64,000 nucleotides of DNA, from positions 62,001 through 126,000 of the forward strand of contig NZ_JAUHPW010000006.1 of NCBI RefSeq assembly GCF_030418455.1. Direction: 5' to 3'. A model generated the notes under the pieces. The model ran no database searches, was not told the DNA's origin, and saw only the letters and a program-made list of their open reading frames with translations. Source of the DNA: Demequina litoralis (GTDB taxonomy: Bacteria; Actinomycetota; Actinomycetes; Actinomycetales; Demequinaceae). Made by a program: the position numbers and the translations under genes. Below, in pieces: positions 18,909-26,648 of this stretch (position 1 is the first letter of the stretch; every line of letters starts with the position of its first letter).

Positions 18909-20094
18909 GCACGGTCCCGGCGTGAACGGCGCCGCGAGACCGGCCCGGGAGCGCATCCAGCGCACGCTGCTGCTCGCCGTCGGCATCGGCGCGGTCATCT
19001 TCGGTGCGCTGCTGGCCGGCGGATCGAGCGGCTTCCTCCGGCAGATCGACCAGCTGCACACCCCGTTCGGGATCCTCGTCGTGCTGGTCGGCGTGGTGGT
19101 GCCGGCGCTCTACACCGTGCTGTCCCGCGTGCTCCCCATCCGGCCTCTGCTCCTCATCGCCGGCACCACGTCGATGGTGTTCATGGCGATCCAGATCGCG
19201 TGGCCGCTGCTCATGAAGGAGCCGCTCCTCGCGGACGACGCGACCCCGTGGACCCAGGGCATCAACGCGATCCACGCGACCGCCGCCGCGATCGCGTGGC
19301 CGCGCGTCGCGGGCTGGGTGTACCCGCTCGTGCAGGGTCCGGTCGTCGCCTTCACCCAGATGCAGGTGCGGGACGATGCGGCGCTCGAGGCGATCCTCGA
19401 CGGCCTGGGCGCCATCATCTACTGCCTGATCCTGTGCGGCGTGTCGATCGCGATGATCTCGGCCGGCGACCGTCAGGACTCCGCCGCCGCCCACGCCCGC
19501 GAGCAGGCCGCGCTCGAGGCGAGCCGGCGCACGCGCGAGGCCGAGCAGACCCGCATCAACGCGATCGTCCACGACGACGTCATGTCCGTGCTGCTGGCCG
19601 CATCCCGACCCACGCCGCCGGTCACGCTCGCCGAGCAGGCGCGCCACGCGATCGCCAGCGTCGAGTCGCTGGTGAGCGGGCGCACCGAGTCGCGCGACTA
19701 CGACCCTGAGGAGTTCGTCGCGGTGGTGCGTTCGACCGCCGCGACCGTGGATGCGTCGGTCCCGGTCCGCTACGCGGTGGACGGGGAGGCCCCGCTCCCG
19801 GCCGGCGTGGTGGCGGCCTTCGCGGAGGCCACCGCCGAGGCGCTGCGCAACGCGCTCGGGCACGGCGGGCCGGGAGCCGAGCCGAGCGTCGAGTGCGACG
19901 TCACGGACGGGTCCGCCCGCGTGGTGGTGGCCGACCACGGGCGGGGCTTCGCCGCGGGCCGGGTGTCGCAGCGGCGGCTCGGGATCCGCGTGAGCATCCT
20001 CGAGCGCATGCGCACCGTCACCGGCGGCGATGCGGACGTGTCGTCGTCACCGGGCGTCGGCACCACCGTCGTCCTCACCTGGAGCCGCCCATGA
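18892..20094 (+). CDS. Sensor histidine kinase (partner of the NarL-type regulator)
   Basis: This membrane kinase has about 400 residues. Five or six hydrophobic helices occupy residues 24-200, followed by a short coiled linker and a His-box-like IVHDDVMSVL. The C-terminal HATPase domain shows an N-box EALRNALGHG, G-box VVADHGRGF and GVGTTVVL. The start is uncertain: TTG 18892 (with GAGGA 8 nt upstream, overlapping the regulator gene by 17 bases) or GTG 18922. Its stop overlaps the next start by four bases. The signal sensed is unknown; there is no large periplasmic domain. Confidence 0.85.
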   Translation: MKARSEHGPGVNGAARPARERIQRTLLLAVGIGAVIFGALLAGGSSGFLRQIDQLHTPFGILVVLVGVVVPALYTVLSRVLPIRPLLLIAGTTSMVFMAIQIAWPLLMKEPLLADDATPWTQGINAIHATAAAIAWPRVAGWVYPLVQGPVVAFTQMQVRDDAALEAILDGLGAIIYCLILCGVSIAMISAGDRQDSAAAHAREQAALEASRRTREAEQTRINAIVHDDVMSVLLAASRPTPPVTLAEQARHAIASVESLVSGRTESRDYDPEEFVAVVRSTAATVDASVPVRYAVDGEAPLPAGVVAAFAEATAEALRNALGHGGPGAEPSVECDVTDGSARVVVADHGRGFAAGRVSQRRLGIRVSILERMRTVTGGDADVSSSPGVGTTVVLTWSRP

Positions 20095-21137
20095 GCCTCG
20101 GCCACGCCGCGCCCCCGCAGGCCTCCCGCACCGTCGACGTGAGCCGGCTGCTCGCGCTCTCGTCGGAGGGCGCGAGCCTCATCCTCGGCATCTTCATCGT
20201 CACCAACGTCGTCTTCACGATCGCGACGATCCACACGCTCAGCGTGCGCTGGCCCGCCTACGTCGCCGCGATCATCGTGAGCGCGGCCGGGGTCCTGCTC
20301 GGGCGGCCCCATCCGGACCCGTTCCCGCTACGCGACGCGTGGCTCGTGGTGGGCACGGTCGTCGCGTCGACGCTGCTGATCTCGTGGGCGCTGCCGGCGG
20401 ACGGCTCCCCCGGTCGCGCGGCGTGGCACCTGGGGTCGAACACGTGGCTGCTGTGGTTCCTCATCCTGCGCGGCCGCACGGCCCTCGCGTGGGGCGCCGC
20501 GGCGGCGATGACCGCGATCACCGCGACATGGACGGCGACCACGGGACGCTCGGCGCTCACGGGACTGCTGATGGTCGACACGCAGCTGGGCCTGCTGGTG
20601 GTCGCGACGCTGTTCGTCACGAGCCTGCGGCGCACGGCGCGACGCATCAACGAGCTCACGGAGCGCTCGGTCGACGCGGCCGCCGCGGCCGCGACCGCGG
20701 AGGCCAGCCGCCAGGTGCGGCTCCAGCGCGCGGCGGAGGTCGCCTCGGCATCGCTGCCGCTGCTCGAGCGCGTCGCCTCGGGCGTGCCGTTGGCGGACGA
20801 CGAGCGGGCGCTCATGCGCGAGGCGGAGGCGCGGCTGCGCGACGGCGTCCGCGGGCGCGCGCTCGCCACGCCCGCGGTGCTCGACGCGGCCGCGGCGGCG
20901 CGAGCGCGCGGGGTGGACGTCACCCTGCTCGACGATCGCGGGTCCGGGCTCGGATCGGGCGACGCGATGGCCAAGGTGGACGATGCGGTGTCGGCCGCCC
21001 TCACGGCGGCCACCGGGACGGTGACGGTGCGCCTGCTGCCTCCGGACCGCGAGGAGGCCGTCACGATCGTGAGCATCGACGGCGACCGCGTCCACCGCAT
21101 CGTGCTCGATTCCGCGGGAACGACGACGGCGGTCTGA
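20091..21137 (+). CDS. Kinase-like membrane protein lacking a recognisable ATPase domain
   Basis: The protein has 348 residues. About six membrane helices (residues 25-185) are followed by a long charged helical stretch (TARRINELTERSVDAAAAAATAEASRQ style). The C-terminal domain of about 110 residues contains AAARARGVDVTLLDDRG, like the accessory part of actinobacterial sensor kinases. I see no N-box, G-box or His-box, so it is probably not catalytic. It is coupled to the kinase gene by a 4-base ATGA overlap, suggesting it works as a sensor or regulator in the same system. A strong terminator hairpin overlaps its stop codon. Confidence 0.75.
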   Translation: MSLGHAAPPQASRTVDVSRLLALSSEGASLILGIFIVTNVVFTIATIHTLSVRWPAYVAAIIVSAAGVLLGRPHPDPFPLRDAWLVVGTVVASTLLISWALPADGSPGRAAWHLGSNTWLLWFLILRGRTALAWGAAAAMTAITATWTATTGRSALTGLLMVDTQLGLLVVATLFVTSLRRTARRINELTERSVDAAAAAATAEASRQVRLQRAAEVASASLPLLERVASGVPLADDERALMREAEARLRDGVRGRALATPAVLDAAAAARARGVDVTLLDDRGSGLGSGDAMAKVDDAVSAALTAATGTVTVRLLPPDREEAVTIVSIDGDRVHRIVLDSAGTTTAV

Positions 21138-21156
21138 CCCGAGGGGTCAGACCGCC
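21128..21156. terminator. Strong hairpin, probably bidirectional terminator
   Basis: GGCGGTCTGACCC and GGGTCAGACCGCC form a perfect 13-bp stem closed by a GAG loop. It ends the two-component operon from the left and lies 22 bases past the stop codon of the minus-strand gene at 21179, so it can serve both. The left arm includes the stop codon of the 20091-21137 gene. Confidence 0.85.
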
Positions 21157-21178
21157 GCGCGTGTACGTGGGGGGACGC

Positions 21179-21568
21179 TCAGCCGAGCGCCTTGGCCTTG
21201 AGGGTCTCGAACTCCTCGGGCGTGATCGCGCCCGCGTCGAGCAGCTCCTTGGCGGCCTTGATCTCGCCGGCGGAGCCCGCCTCGGTCATGAGGCCCTTGG
21301 TGTACTCGACCTGGGCCGAGCGCATCGACTTGGCGGCCTCGACGTCGCGCTCGGCCATGCCACGGCCACGCGCGAAGATGTAGATGAGCGCGCCGAGGAT
21401 CGGCAGCAGCACCAGTGCCAGGGTCCAGAGGATCTTCCCGAACACCGAGAGCTTCTCGTCACGGAACACGTCGAAGACGAACCGGATGATGAGGAAGATG
21501 AACGAGATCCAGATGAAGAACCACAGCGACCACAGCAGGATGTTGAGGAAGTTCTCGAAGAAGTCCAT
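21179..21568 (-). CDS. Small membrane protein: PLD-nuclease N-terminal-like plus SHOCT
   Basis: The 129-residue protein has two membrane helices (ILLWSLWFFIWISFIFLIIRFVF type, residues 9-32, and ILWTLALVLLPILGALIYIFARG, about 46-67) resembling the PLDc_N domain. A SHOCT domain follows at the C-terminus (GEIKAAKELLDAGAITPEEFETLKAKAL). SHOCT is a short oligomerisation module. Function is unknown. The ATG at 21568 follows GGAAAGG. It faces the two-component operon across the shared terminator. Confidence 0.85.
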   Translation of the reverse strand: MDFFENFLNILLWSLWFFIWISFIFLIIRFVFDVFRDEKLSVFGKILWTLALVLLPILGALIYIFARGRGMAERDVEAAKSMRSAQVEYTKGLMTEAGSAGEIKAAKELLDAGAITPEEFETLKAKALG

Positions 21569-21662
21569 GGGAGTGCCTTTCCGCAGCGGGGCTCCATGCC
21601 CGGGCTGGCAATTCCCACATTAGCGGGGATGACGGTGTCCACGCAGGCCGGTAGCCGACGCG

Positions 21663-22220
21663 TCAGCGCAGCCGTCGCTCACGCCAGCGCGCGACCTCGC
21701 GGTCGACGTCCCGCAGCGGCGTCACGAGCGGCGGCCCGTCCGCGGGCCGGCAGCGCGCGGTGAGCACGCGTGCGTTGAAATCCTCGAGGACCTCGCGCAC
21801 CGACGGCTCGTCCCACAGCGCGTCGAGGCGGGCGTCGAGGGCGGCATCCTCGCGTCGCAGCAGCACCGACTCGGGTGCGAGGTCCGACAGCTGCTCCCTC
21901 TCGACCAACCCCCGGGTCCACCAGTCGGGATCGTTGCTCGTGAGGCCCGGGATCGGCTTGCCGGCGAGCGGCAGGTCGTCGAAGTCGCCGCGCTCCTGGG
22001 CCTCGACGATGCGCCGCTCGACCCACAGGTGCTGCGTGGCCGCGCGGTCCCGGCGCCGCCGCTCCGCGAGACGCTCCGCCCGCTCGCGCTCCTCCTGGTC
22101 CGCCGCCCGGCTCGCCACATCGACCCCGGGCGTCTCGCCCAGGGCGTCCTCGTCCGCCCGCTCGCGCTCGAGGGCGTAGCGGGCGGCGTCCAGCGAGGGG
22201 TCCCGCCGTGTCCAGCGCAT
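21663..22220 (-). CDS. DUF1992 (DnaJC28-like) protein
   Basis: The 185-residue soluble protein contains the DUF1992 signature WVERRIVEAQERGDFDDLPLAGKPIP (about residues 66-91) followed by DPDWWTRGLVEREQL. Related proteins include the DnaJ homolog subfamily C member 28 conserved domain; no J domain is present here. Function in bacteria is unknown. The first 60 residues are highly charged. The ATG at 22220 is used. It lies 36 bases downstream of the lipoprotein gene on the same strand. Confidence 0.85.
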   Translation of the reverse strand: MRWTRRDPSLDAARYALERERADEDALGETPGVDVASRAADQEERERAERLAERRRRDRAATQHLWVERRIVEAQERGDFDDLPLAGKPIPGLTSNDPDWWTRGLVEREQLSDLAPESVLLRREDAALDARLDALWDEPSVREVLEDFNARVLTARCRPADGPPLVTPLRDVDREVARWRERRLR

Positions 22221-22256
22221 GCGTCCATGGTCACATGGGCGCGCCCGCGCCCACCG

Positions 22257-23477
22257 CTAGGGGCCGGTCCAGACGTGGACGAGCATGCTCTCCTCGTCGA
22301 GGAGGACCAGCCCGTCGCCGAGCGGCTCCACCTCCGTCAGCTCCTCGGTGGTCCAGCAGGTGCGCCACGCGGACCCGTCGTCGGAGAAGCTGATGAAGGA
22401 CGCCTGATCCTCGCTGGGACCCGGATCGTCGACGACGCCCGTCAGCACGAAGCCGACGGATGTCCATGCGAGGTCGTGCACCGCGAACTGGCCGCGCTCC
22501 GACACGTCCACCACGAGGTTCTCCGTCCATGCGGCCCCGTCATCCGCCGAGGTCCACACGGTGACGTCCGGGATGGCATGCTCGTCCCCGCCCTCCGTGG
22601 GGGCGAGCACCGTCGCGCCGTCGCCGGACGCCAGCGGCGCGGTCCCGCAGTAGGCGAGCAGGGCGTCCGCCGGCGGCGCGCTCGCCGCGTCGACGTGCGT
22701 CCAGTCCTGCCCGTCGGGGCTCGTCCAGACCGCGACGTCGCCGTCTGTGGGCTCGCGCGACACCGTCAGCGCGAGCCACCCTGCCGCCGTCGCGGTCGCC
22801 GCGAACACCTGGCCCGGCGACAGAGGCGTCACGCTCCACGCACGCCCGTCGGCGGACGACCACGCGAAGGAGCCGAGCGCGTCGCCGGTCGCGCCGGCGA
22901 CGATGAATCCGTCGTCCCCCGCGCAGACGTCCGCGAACCACTCCACGTCCCCCGCGGGCCACGTCGATGCCGGGACCGTCTCCCAGACCCGGCCGTCGCG
23001 CGAGAAGGCGGTCACCGGGGTGGCGCCGGTGGTGCCGGTCGCGACGAAGCCCTCCGCACCCCCGGACACCGTCAGCGGGCACCCGCCGCCGAGCTCCGGC
23101 TTGCCTTCCGCACGCGTCCAGGTCAGCCCGTCCGACGACCAGTAGCCGAAGCCGGCGGGCGCCGCGAGCGCCACCACGGCGTCCCCGGACGAGGCCAGCG
23201 CGAGGGCTTCGAAGCCCGAGGCCTCGCGCAGGTCGTCCGACGTGGACCACCCCTCGCCGTCGAGGCTGGAGCACCGGCTCACGGGGAGCGGGCTGGCCAT
23301 GCTGGACGTCTCGTCCGCGTCGCCGGACCCGCCGTCGGTGCATGCGCCGACGGTCAGCACCGCGGCCGCCCCGATCAGGCCGACGAGCCGTGGCGCACCT
23401 CGCCGGCACCGGGCGCCGCCGGTCGGGGCGCGGCTCCGCGCCGCGGAACCGACCTGCGCGACCCGAGCCCTGACCAT
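22257..23477 (-). CDS. Secreted lipoprotein with Asp-box/BNR-like repeats
   Basis: The 406-residue protein has a basic N-terminus, a hydrophobic segment (LVGLIGAAAVLTVGAC) and a lipobox Cys near residue 46. The rest repeats a unit ending in S.DG..W: YWSSDGLTWT, FSRDGRVWE, WSSADGRAWS, WTSPDGQDWT, WTSADDGAAWT and FSDDGSAWR. This is the Asp-box style seen in sialidase-like beta-propellers, so a six-bladed or similar propeller is likely. Ligand unknown. The ATG at 23477 follows GGGAGG; upstream in-frame codons simply translate the tRNA-Arg gene and are rejected. Confidence 0.8.
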   Translation of the reverse strand: MVRARVAQVGSAARSRAPTGGARCRRGAPRLVGLIGAAAVLTVGACTDGGSGDADETSSMASPLPVSRCSSLDGEGWSTSDDLREASGFEALALASSGDAVVALAAPAGFGYWSSDGLTWTRAEGKPELGGGCPLTVSGGAEGFVATGTTGATPVTAFSRDGRVWETVPASTWPAGDVEWFADVCAGDDGFIVAGATGDALGSFAWSSADGRAWSVTPLSPGQVFAATATAAGWLALTVSREPTDGDVAVWTSPDGQDWTHVDAASAPPADALLAYCGTAPLASGDGATVLAPTEGGDEHAIPDVTVWTSADDGAAWTENLVVDVSERGQFAVHDLAWTSVGFVLTGVVDDPGPSEDQASFISFSDDGSAWRTCWTTEELTEVEPLGDGLVLLDEESMLVHVWTGP

Positions 23478-23663
23478 CGCCGCCTCCCGCACCGAGGCCC
23501 TCCCCTTCAGGATGCTCCGGCGGTCGGCACGATCGAGGGCCCAAGGTCCCGGCTCGCGCCGCGGACCGGCCCCGCGCACGACGGACCGGCGACGCGGCCG
23601 CGCGCGACCCTCGCCGGGAGGACTCGCGGGACGGCGGGACGATGCGGATGCCAGGAACGACGA

Positions 23664-23689
23664 AAGGCCGGACCTGACGGTCCGGCCTT
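23664..23689 (-). terminator. Rho-independent terminator of tRNA-Arg
   Basis: AAGGCCGGACC and GGTCCGGCCTT form an 11-bp perfect stem with a TGAC loop, just after the tRNA 3' end on the minus strand, followed by TTTC. This is a textbook tRNA terminator. Confidence 0.85.
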
Positions 23690-23695
23690 CGCATC

Positions 23696-23771
23696 TGGCG
23701 CGCCCGGAGGGATTCGAACCCCCAACCTTCTGATCCGTAGTCAGATGCTCTATCCGTTGAGCTACGGGCGC
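23696..23771 (-). tRNA. tRNA-Arg (anticodon ACG), CCA encoded
   Basis: On the minus strand the 7-bp acceptor GCGCCCG pairs with CGGGCGC. The D-arm AGCTCAACGGATAGAGC, the anticodon loop CTACGGA with anticodon ACG, and the T-loop GGTTCGAATCC are all standard. The discriminator is G and CCA is genome-encoded. ACG (with inosine at position 34) reads most CGN arginine codons. Confidence 0.97.
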
Positions 23772-23795
23772 GTGACCCTCGCGGGCCGAGACACA

Positions 23796-23801
23796 ACTAT
23801 A
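23796..23801 (-). promoter_or_regulatory. Probable -10 box of tRNA-Arg promoter
   Basis: TATAGT on the minus strand lies 24 bases upstream of the mature 5' end of tRNA-Arg, in a short AT-rich patch within very GC-rich DNA. No convincing -35 element is seen. Confidence 0.45.
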
Positions 23802-24017
23802 CAGGGTTCCGAGGGTGCTCCCGTACACACCGGCAGGATGGCGGGCCGCTCGACGCGGGGACGACCATCCCGCGGACACGAAACCCCTGGCTGCCCCCGC
23901 AAATCTGGACATACCACTTCACAACACCCGGTCCGCGAGGCATGATCGGGAGTGATCGGCCGAGTCATGAGGGGCTCGCACCGGTCGGGTCGCTGGGGAT
24001 CTCGGAGGGGGCCGGAG

Positions 24018-25004
24018 ATGACCGACATGTGGCAGGGACGATCGTGCCTGGTGACAGGCGGAGCGGGGTTCGGCGGCAGCCACCTGGTCTCCGAGCTGGT
24101 GAGCAGAGGGGCGCAGGTCACCGTCATCGACCGCGACCCGATCGAGGGCAAACCCCTCGAGGACATGGGTGTCGAGGACGACATCACGTTCGTGCTGGGC
24201 GACCTGCGTGACGATGCGCTCGTCCAGGATGTGGTGGCGGATGGCGAGTTCGACGTCGTCTTCCACCTCGCCGCGGACCCGATCATCATGAACAGCCTGA
24301 GCAAGCCCGCATCCGTGGTCGACGACAACGTCCGCGCCACCACGCTCGTGCTCGAGGCTTGTCGCACCGCAGGGAACGACCCCGTGTTCGTCTTCGCGTC
24401 GAGCGGCGCCTACTACGGCGACAGCTTCGAGCCCGAGCCCATCCCCGAGACCCGCGAGCCGCGGCTCGCGTCGAACCTCTACGGGCCGTCGAAGATGGCG
24501 GCGGAGATGATCGTGCGCGGGTACGGCACCACCTTCAAGATCCCGCACGCCTCGTGCCGGTTCATGAACACGTACGGACCGGGCGACCGCCATGCCTCGC
24601 GTCTGGTGCCGCGCGCGTTGTCGCAGCTGGCGGCGGGAGACGGCTACGACTTCGGGGACCGCGACGACGGCTCCACCCGGCTCGACTTCCTGTACGTGGG
24701 CGACATGGCGCGCGCCTACATGAGCGCGGCCGACTACCTCATCGCCGGGGGCGAGTCCGGGGCCTTCAACTTCGGCAACTCGACGCTGAACTCGGTGCGC
24801 GACGTCGCGGAGCGCGCGAGCCTCGCCTACGACGGCATCGCACGGGAGCCGCAGTTCCGCGGCGTGCGCACCGGCCCCCCGCGTCAGCGCCGCCTCGACG
24901 TGACCAAGGCGAGGGACGTGCTCGGATGGACCGCGTCGACTCCGCTGGACGAGGGTCTGGCGAAGACGGTCGCCTGGTTCCGGGCGGGCGTGCCCGCCTC
25001 CTGA
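24018..25004 (+). CDS. NAD-dependent epimerase/dehydratase (extended SDR)
   Basis: The 328-residue protein is an extended SDR acting on a nucleotide sugar. It has the NAD loop VTGGAGFGGSH (residues 12-22), an Asp after strand two (VIDRDP) favouring NAD, an SSGAYYG substrate loop, the catalytic YGPSK (Y-x3-K) and the late R-LDFLYVGDMARAYM segment typical of epimerases. The middle glycine motif reads GAGFGG rather than the usual GGAGFIG. The ATG at 24018 follows GGAGGGG. There are no sugar-pathway neighbours, so the exact substrate is open. Confidence 0.9.
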   Translation: MTDMWQGRSCLVTGGAGFGGSHLVSELVSRGAQVTVIDRDPIEGKPLEDMGVEDDITFVLGDLRDDALVQDVVADGEFDVVFHLAADPIIMNSLSKPASVVDDNVRATTLVLEACRTAGNDPVFVFASSGAYYGDSFEPEPIPETREPRLASNLYGPSKMAAEMIVRGYGTTFKIPHASCRFMNTYGPGDRHASRLVPRALSQLAAGDGYDFGDRDDGSTRLDFLYVGDMARAYMSAADYLIAGGESGAFNFGNSTLNSVRDVAERASLAYDGIAREPQFRGVRTGPPRQRRLDVTKARDVLGWTASTPLDEGLAKTVAWFRAGVPAS

Positions 25005-25109
25005 GCTCCCTTCCCGGCGCCGACGTCGGGTTCCCGGCCGACGACCAGCGTCCGTGCTGGCGTCGGGCTACAGTCGAAGGACCGGGACGACGGCGTTCGG
25101 GAGGCGGCG

Positions 25110-25769
25110 ATGACGCACGACACGGGCATCGAGGGACCCGCCGGAGGACGTCTCCGGCTCGAGCGGGACGAGCACGCGCTCGCGACGGCGGCGCTCGACG
25201 AGATCACGCAGCGGGGGTGGCGCGAGGGCTCCCTCGCGCGGGTCGCGGAGGCGGCCGGCATGACCCCCGCGCACGCCTCGCGGGTCTACCCGGACGAACG
25301 CGAGCTGCTCATCGACGTCCTGCGGCTGCGCGACGACCTGGGCATCGAGCTGCTCCCCGAGACGCCGCGCGACGGCCGCGGCATGCTGCAGGCCTTCATC
25401 GACATCGCCCGCTTCGGCACCGAGACGCCCGGCACGATCGAGCTGTTCGGCACGCTCGCCACGGCGGCGACCGCGCCCGAGCATCCGGGCCACGAGTACT
25501 TCCGCGCGCGCTACGCCTGGCTGCGCGGCCTCCTGGTCGACGCGCTGCGCGAGCTGGAGGAGGAGGGCGAGCTCAAGCGTCGCTGCGATCCGCAGGGCGT
25601 CGCCGCCCAGGCGATCGCGCTGCTCGACGGGCTCCAGATCCAATGGCTGCTCGACCGCGACGTGATCGACGTCGAGGGCCTGCTGCGGTCCTTCCTCGAC
25701 CGCAACCTGCACGAGCCGCTCGAGCCGGCCCGGCCCATCGTCGCTCCCCGGACGAGCGCGCCGGCCTGA
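25110..25769 (+). CDS. TetR-family transcriptional regulator
   Basis: The 219-residue protein has the N-terminal TetR helix-turn-helix (ATAALDEITQRGWREGSLARVAEAAGMTPAHASRVYPDERELL in two parts, about residues 24-68) and an all-helical ligand-binding and dimerisation domain. The recognition helix (TPAHASRVYP) is a variant of the usual S.G.LY.HF pattern. The ATG at 25110 follows GGGAGG. It is monocistronic: a perfect hairpin follows the stop. The regulated genes are not evident; the divergent or adjacent partner usual for TetR regulators is absent. Confidence 0.88.
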   Translation: MTHDTGIEGPAGGRLRLERDEHALATAALDEITQRGWREGSLARVAEAAGMTPAHASRVYPDERELLIDVLRLRDDLGIELLPETPRDGRGMLQAFIDIARFGTETPGTIELFGTLATAATAPEHPGHEYFRARYAWLRGLLVDALRELEEEGELKRRCDPQGVAAQAIALLDGLQIQWLLDRDVIDVEGLLRSFLDRNLHEPLEPARPIVAPRTSAPA

Positions 25770-25782
25770 GCCCGGACGCGCG

Positions 25783-25809
25783 GAAGGCCCCGACGGTGTC
25801 GGGGCCTTC
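25783..25809. terminator. Bidirectional hairpin terminator (TetR gene / tRNA-Ser)
   Basis: GAAGGCCCCGAC and GTCGGGGCCTTC form a perfect 12-bp stem with a GGT loop. It sits 13 bases after the TetR stop codon and 6 bases after the 3' end of tRNA-Ser(GCT) on the opposite strand. Confidence 0.85.
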
Positions 25810-25815
25810 GTGAGG

Positions 25816-25902
25816 CGGAGACGGTGGGATTCGAACCCACGGATGAGTTGCCCCATCACATCCTTAGCAGGGATGCACCTTCGGCCGCTCGGTCACGTCT
25901 CC
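25816..25902 (-). tRNA. tRNA-Ser (anticodon GCT)
   Basis: This minus-strand tRNA has acceptor GGAGACG paired with CGTCTCC, a D-arm GACCGAGCGGCC and an anticodon loop CTGCTAA with anticodon GCT. The long variable arm is typical of tRNA-Ser, and the T-loop is GGTTCGAATCC. The discriminator is G; CCA is not encoded (CCT follows). Confidence 0.96.
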
Positions 25903-25979
25903 TGGGCGCGCGGGCCGGGGACCAGGGTACCGGTCCCGCGCGGTGCCGGGCAACGCGCGCCCTGCGCGCGCCGCGGCGG

Positions 25980-26067
25980 CGGAGAGTGTGGGATTCGAAC
26001 CCACGGAGACGGGTTACGCCTCAACGGTTTTCAAGACCGTCACCTTCGGCCGCTCGGTCAACTCTCC
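25980..26067 (-). tRNA. tRNA-Ser (anticodon TGA)
   Basis: This minus-strand tRNA has acceptor GGAGAGT paired with ACTCTCC, a D-arm identical to its neighbour's, an anticodon loop CTTGAAA with anticodon TGA and a long variable arm. The discriminator is G and CCA is not encoded. It lies 77 bases upstream of tRNA-Ser(GCT), in the same orientation, and may be co-transcribed with it. Confidence 0.96.
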
Positions 26068-26087
26068 CTGCCCGGACGAGCCGGGCG

Positions 26088-26507
26088 TCAGCCATTGTGC
26101 CAGCCCGGGACCAGGCCCGGGCTCAGCACCTGCAGCTCGTAGAGCTCGGCGGCGCGCGCGAGCTCCGCGTCGTACGTGAGGATCGCGTGGATCTCGGGGT
26201 GCGCGACCGCGGCGCCGAGGTGGAGGGCGGCGAAGGGCTTGAGCACCGCGACCGCGTGCGTCGACACCGACACGTTGTGCTCGGAGAAGCGGATCACGGG
26301 GATCGAGCTGCGCACCATCTCGACCACGTCGAAGGCCTTCGCCTTCTGCTCCCGCGGGTACAGCTCGGCCGCCTGCCGCAGCTCGGTGAACCCCAGCTGC
26401 GTAGTCGCGAGCTCGTGGATGCGCGGGACCGCGAAGTCGTTGAACTCGTCGAAGTAGCGCACGCCCGGCAGGAACCGGCACAGCGCGGAGCCGTCGACGT
26501 AGATCAC
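26088..26507 (-). CDS. PIN-domain protein (VapC-like), no antitoxin partner seen
   Basis: The 139-residue protein follows the PIN fold from its first residues: MIYVDGSALCRFL with catalytic Asp5, Glu42 in FTELRQ and Asp113 in ILTYDAELARAAE. The third acidic residue, normally the Asp of a DALHLA motif, is Ala93 here (FAALHLG), so nuclease activity may be reduced or lost. VapC toxins normally follow a small antitoxin gene; the 141 bases upstream hold only hairpins. It begins with GTG at 26507 and lies directly upstream of the tRNA-Ser genes. Confidence 0.82.
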   Translation of the reverse strand: MIYVDGSALCRFLPGVRYFDEFNDFAVPRIHELATTQLGFTELRQAAELYPREQKAKAFDVVEMVRSSIPVIRFSEHNVSVSTHAVAVLKPFAALHLGAAVAHPEIHAILTYDAELARAAELYELQVLSPGLVPGWHNG

Positions 26508-26536
26508 GGTAGAAGGGTACTGCCGTACGCGCGGAC

Positions 26537-26577
26537 GCCCCGCGCATCGTCCCGTGGCGAGGGACGATGCGCGGGGC
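26537..26577. repeat. 17-bp perfect inverted repeat built from two iterated 10-mers
   Basis: Arms 26537-26553 and 26561-26577 are exact reverse complements separated by GTGGCGA. Each arm contains one copy of GGACGATGCG in opposite orientation. The element lies between the conservon terminator and the PIN gene start, so it could fold as a hairpin in a transcript from either strand. Confidence 0.9.
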
Positions 26578-26593
26578 GCCGGCGGCCGGGAAT

Positions 26594-26624
26594 GGGAGAG
26601 CCCCCGCGATGCGGGGGCTCTCCC
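26594..26624 (-). terminator. Terminator of the conservon operon
   Basis: GGGAGAGCCCCCGC and GCGGGGGCTCTCCC pair over 14 bp with a GAT loop. It starts about 25 bases past the cvnD stop codon. Confidence 0.85.
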
Positions 26625-26648
26625 TGCCTCAGCTGGGGTCGGTGGGGT

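Noticed and set aside
23478-23912. An N-terminal extension of the lipoprotein gene at 22257-23477
   Set aside because: The extra codons translate the tRNA-Arg gene and its spacer; the peptide from the tRNA region (AQRIEHLTTDQKVGGSNP) is a well-known false product.
25917-25936. Inverted arms GGGACC and GGTCCC between the tRNA genes (DevR-box-like)
   Set aside because: The spacing (8 bases) does not fit a DevR box; it is more likely a processing hairpin between two tRNAs.
25810-26179. Plus-strand reading frames across the two tRNA-Ser genes
   Set aside because: Phrases such as WDSNPR come from antisense tRNA-Ser and are false ORFs.
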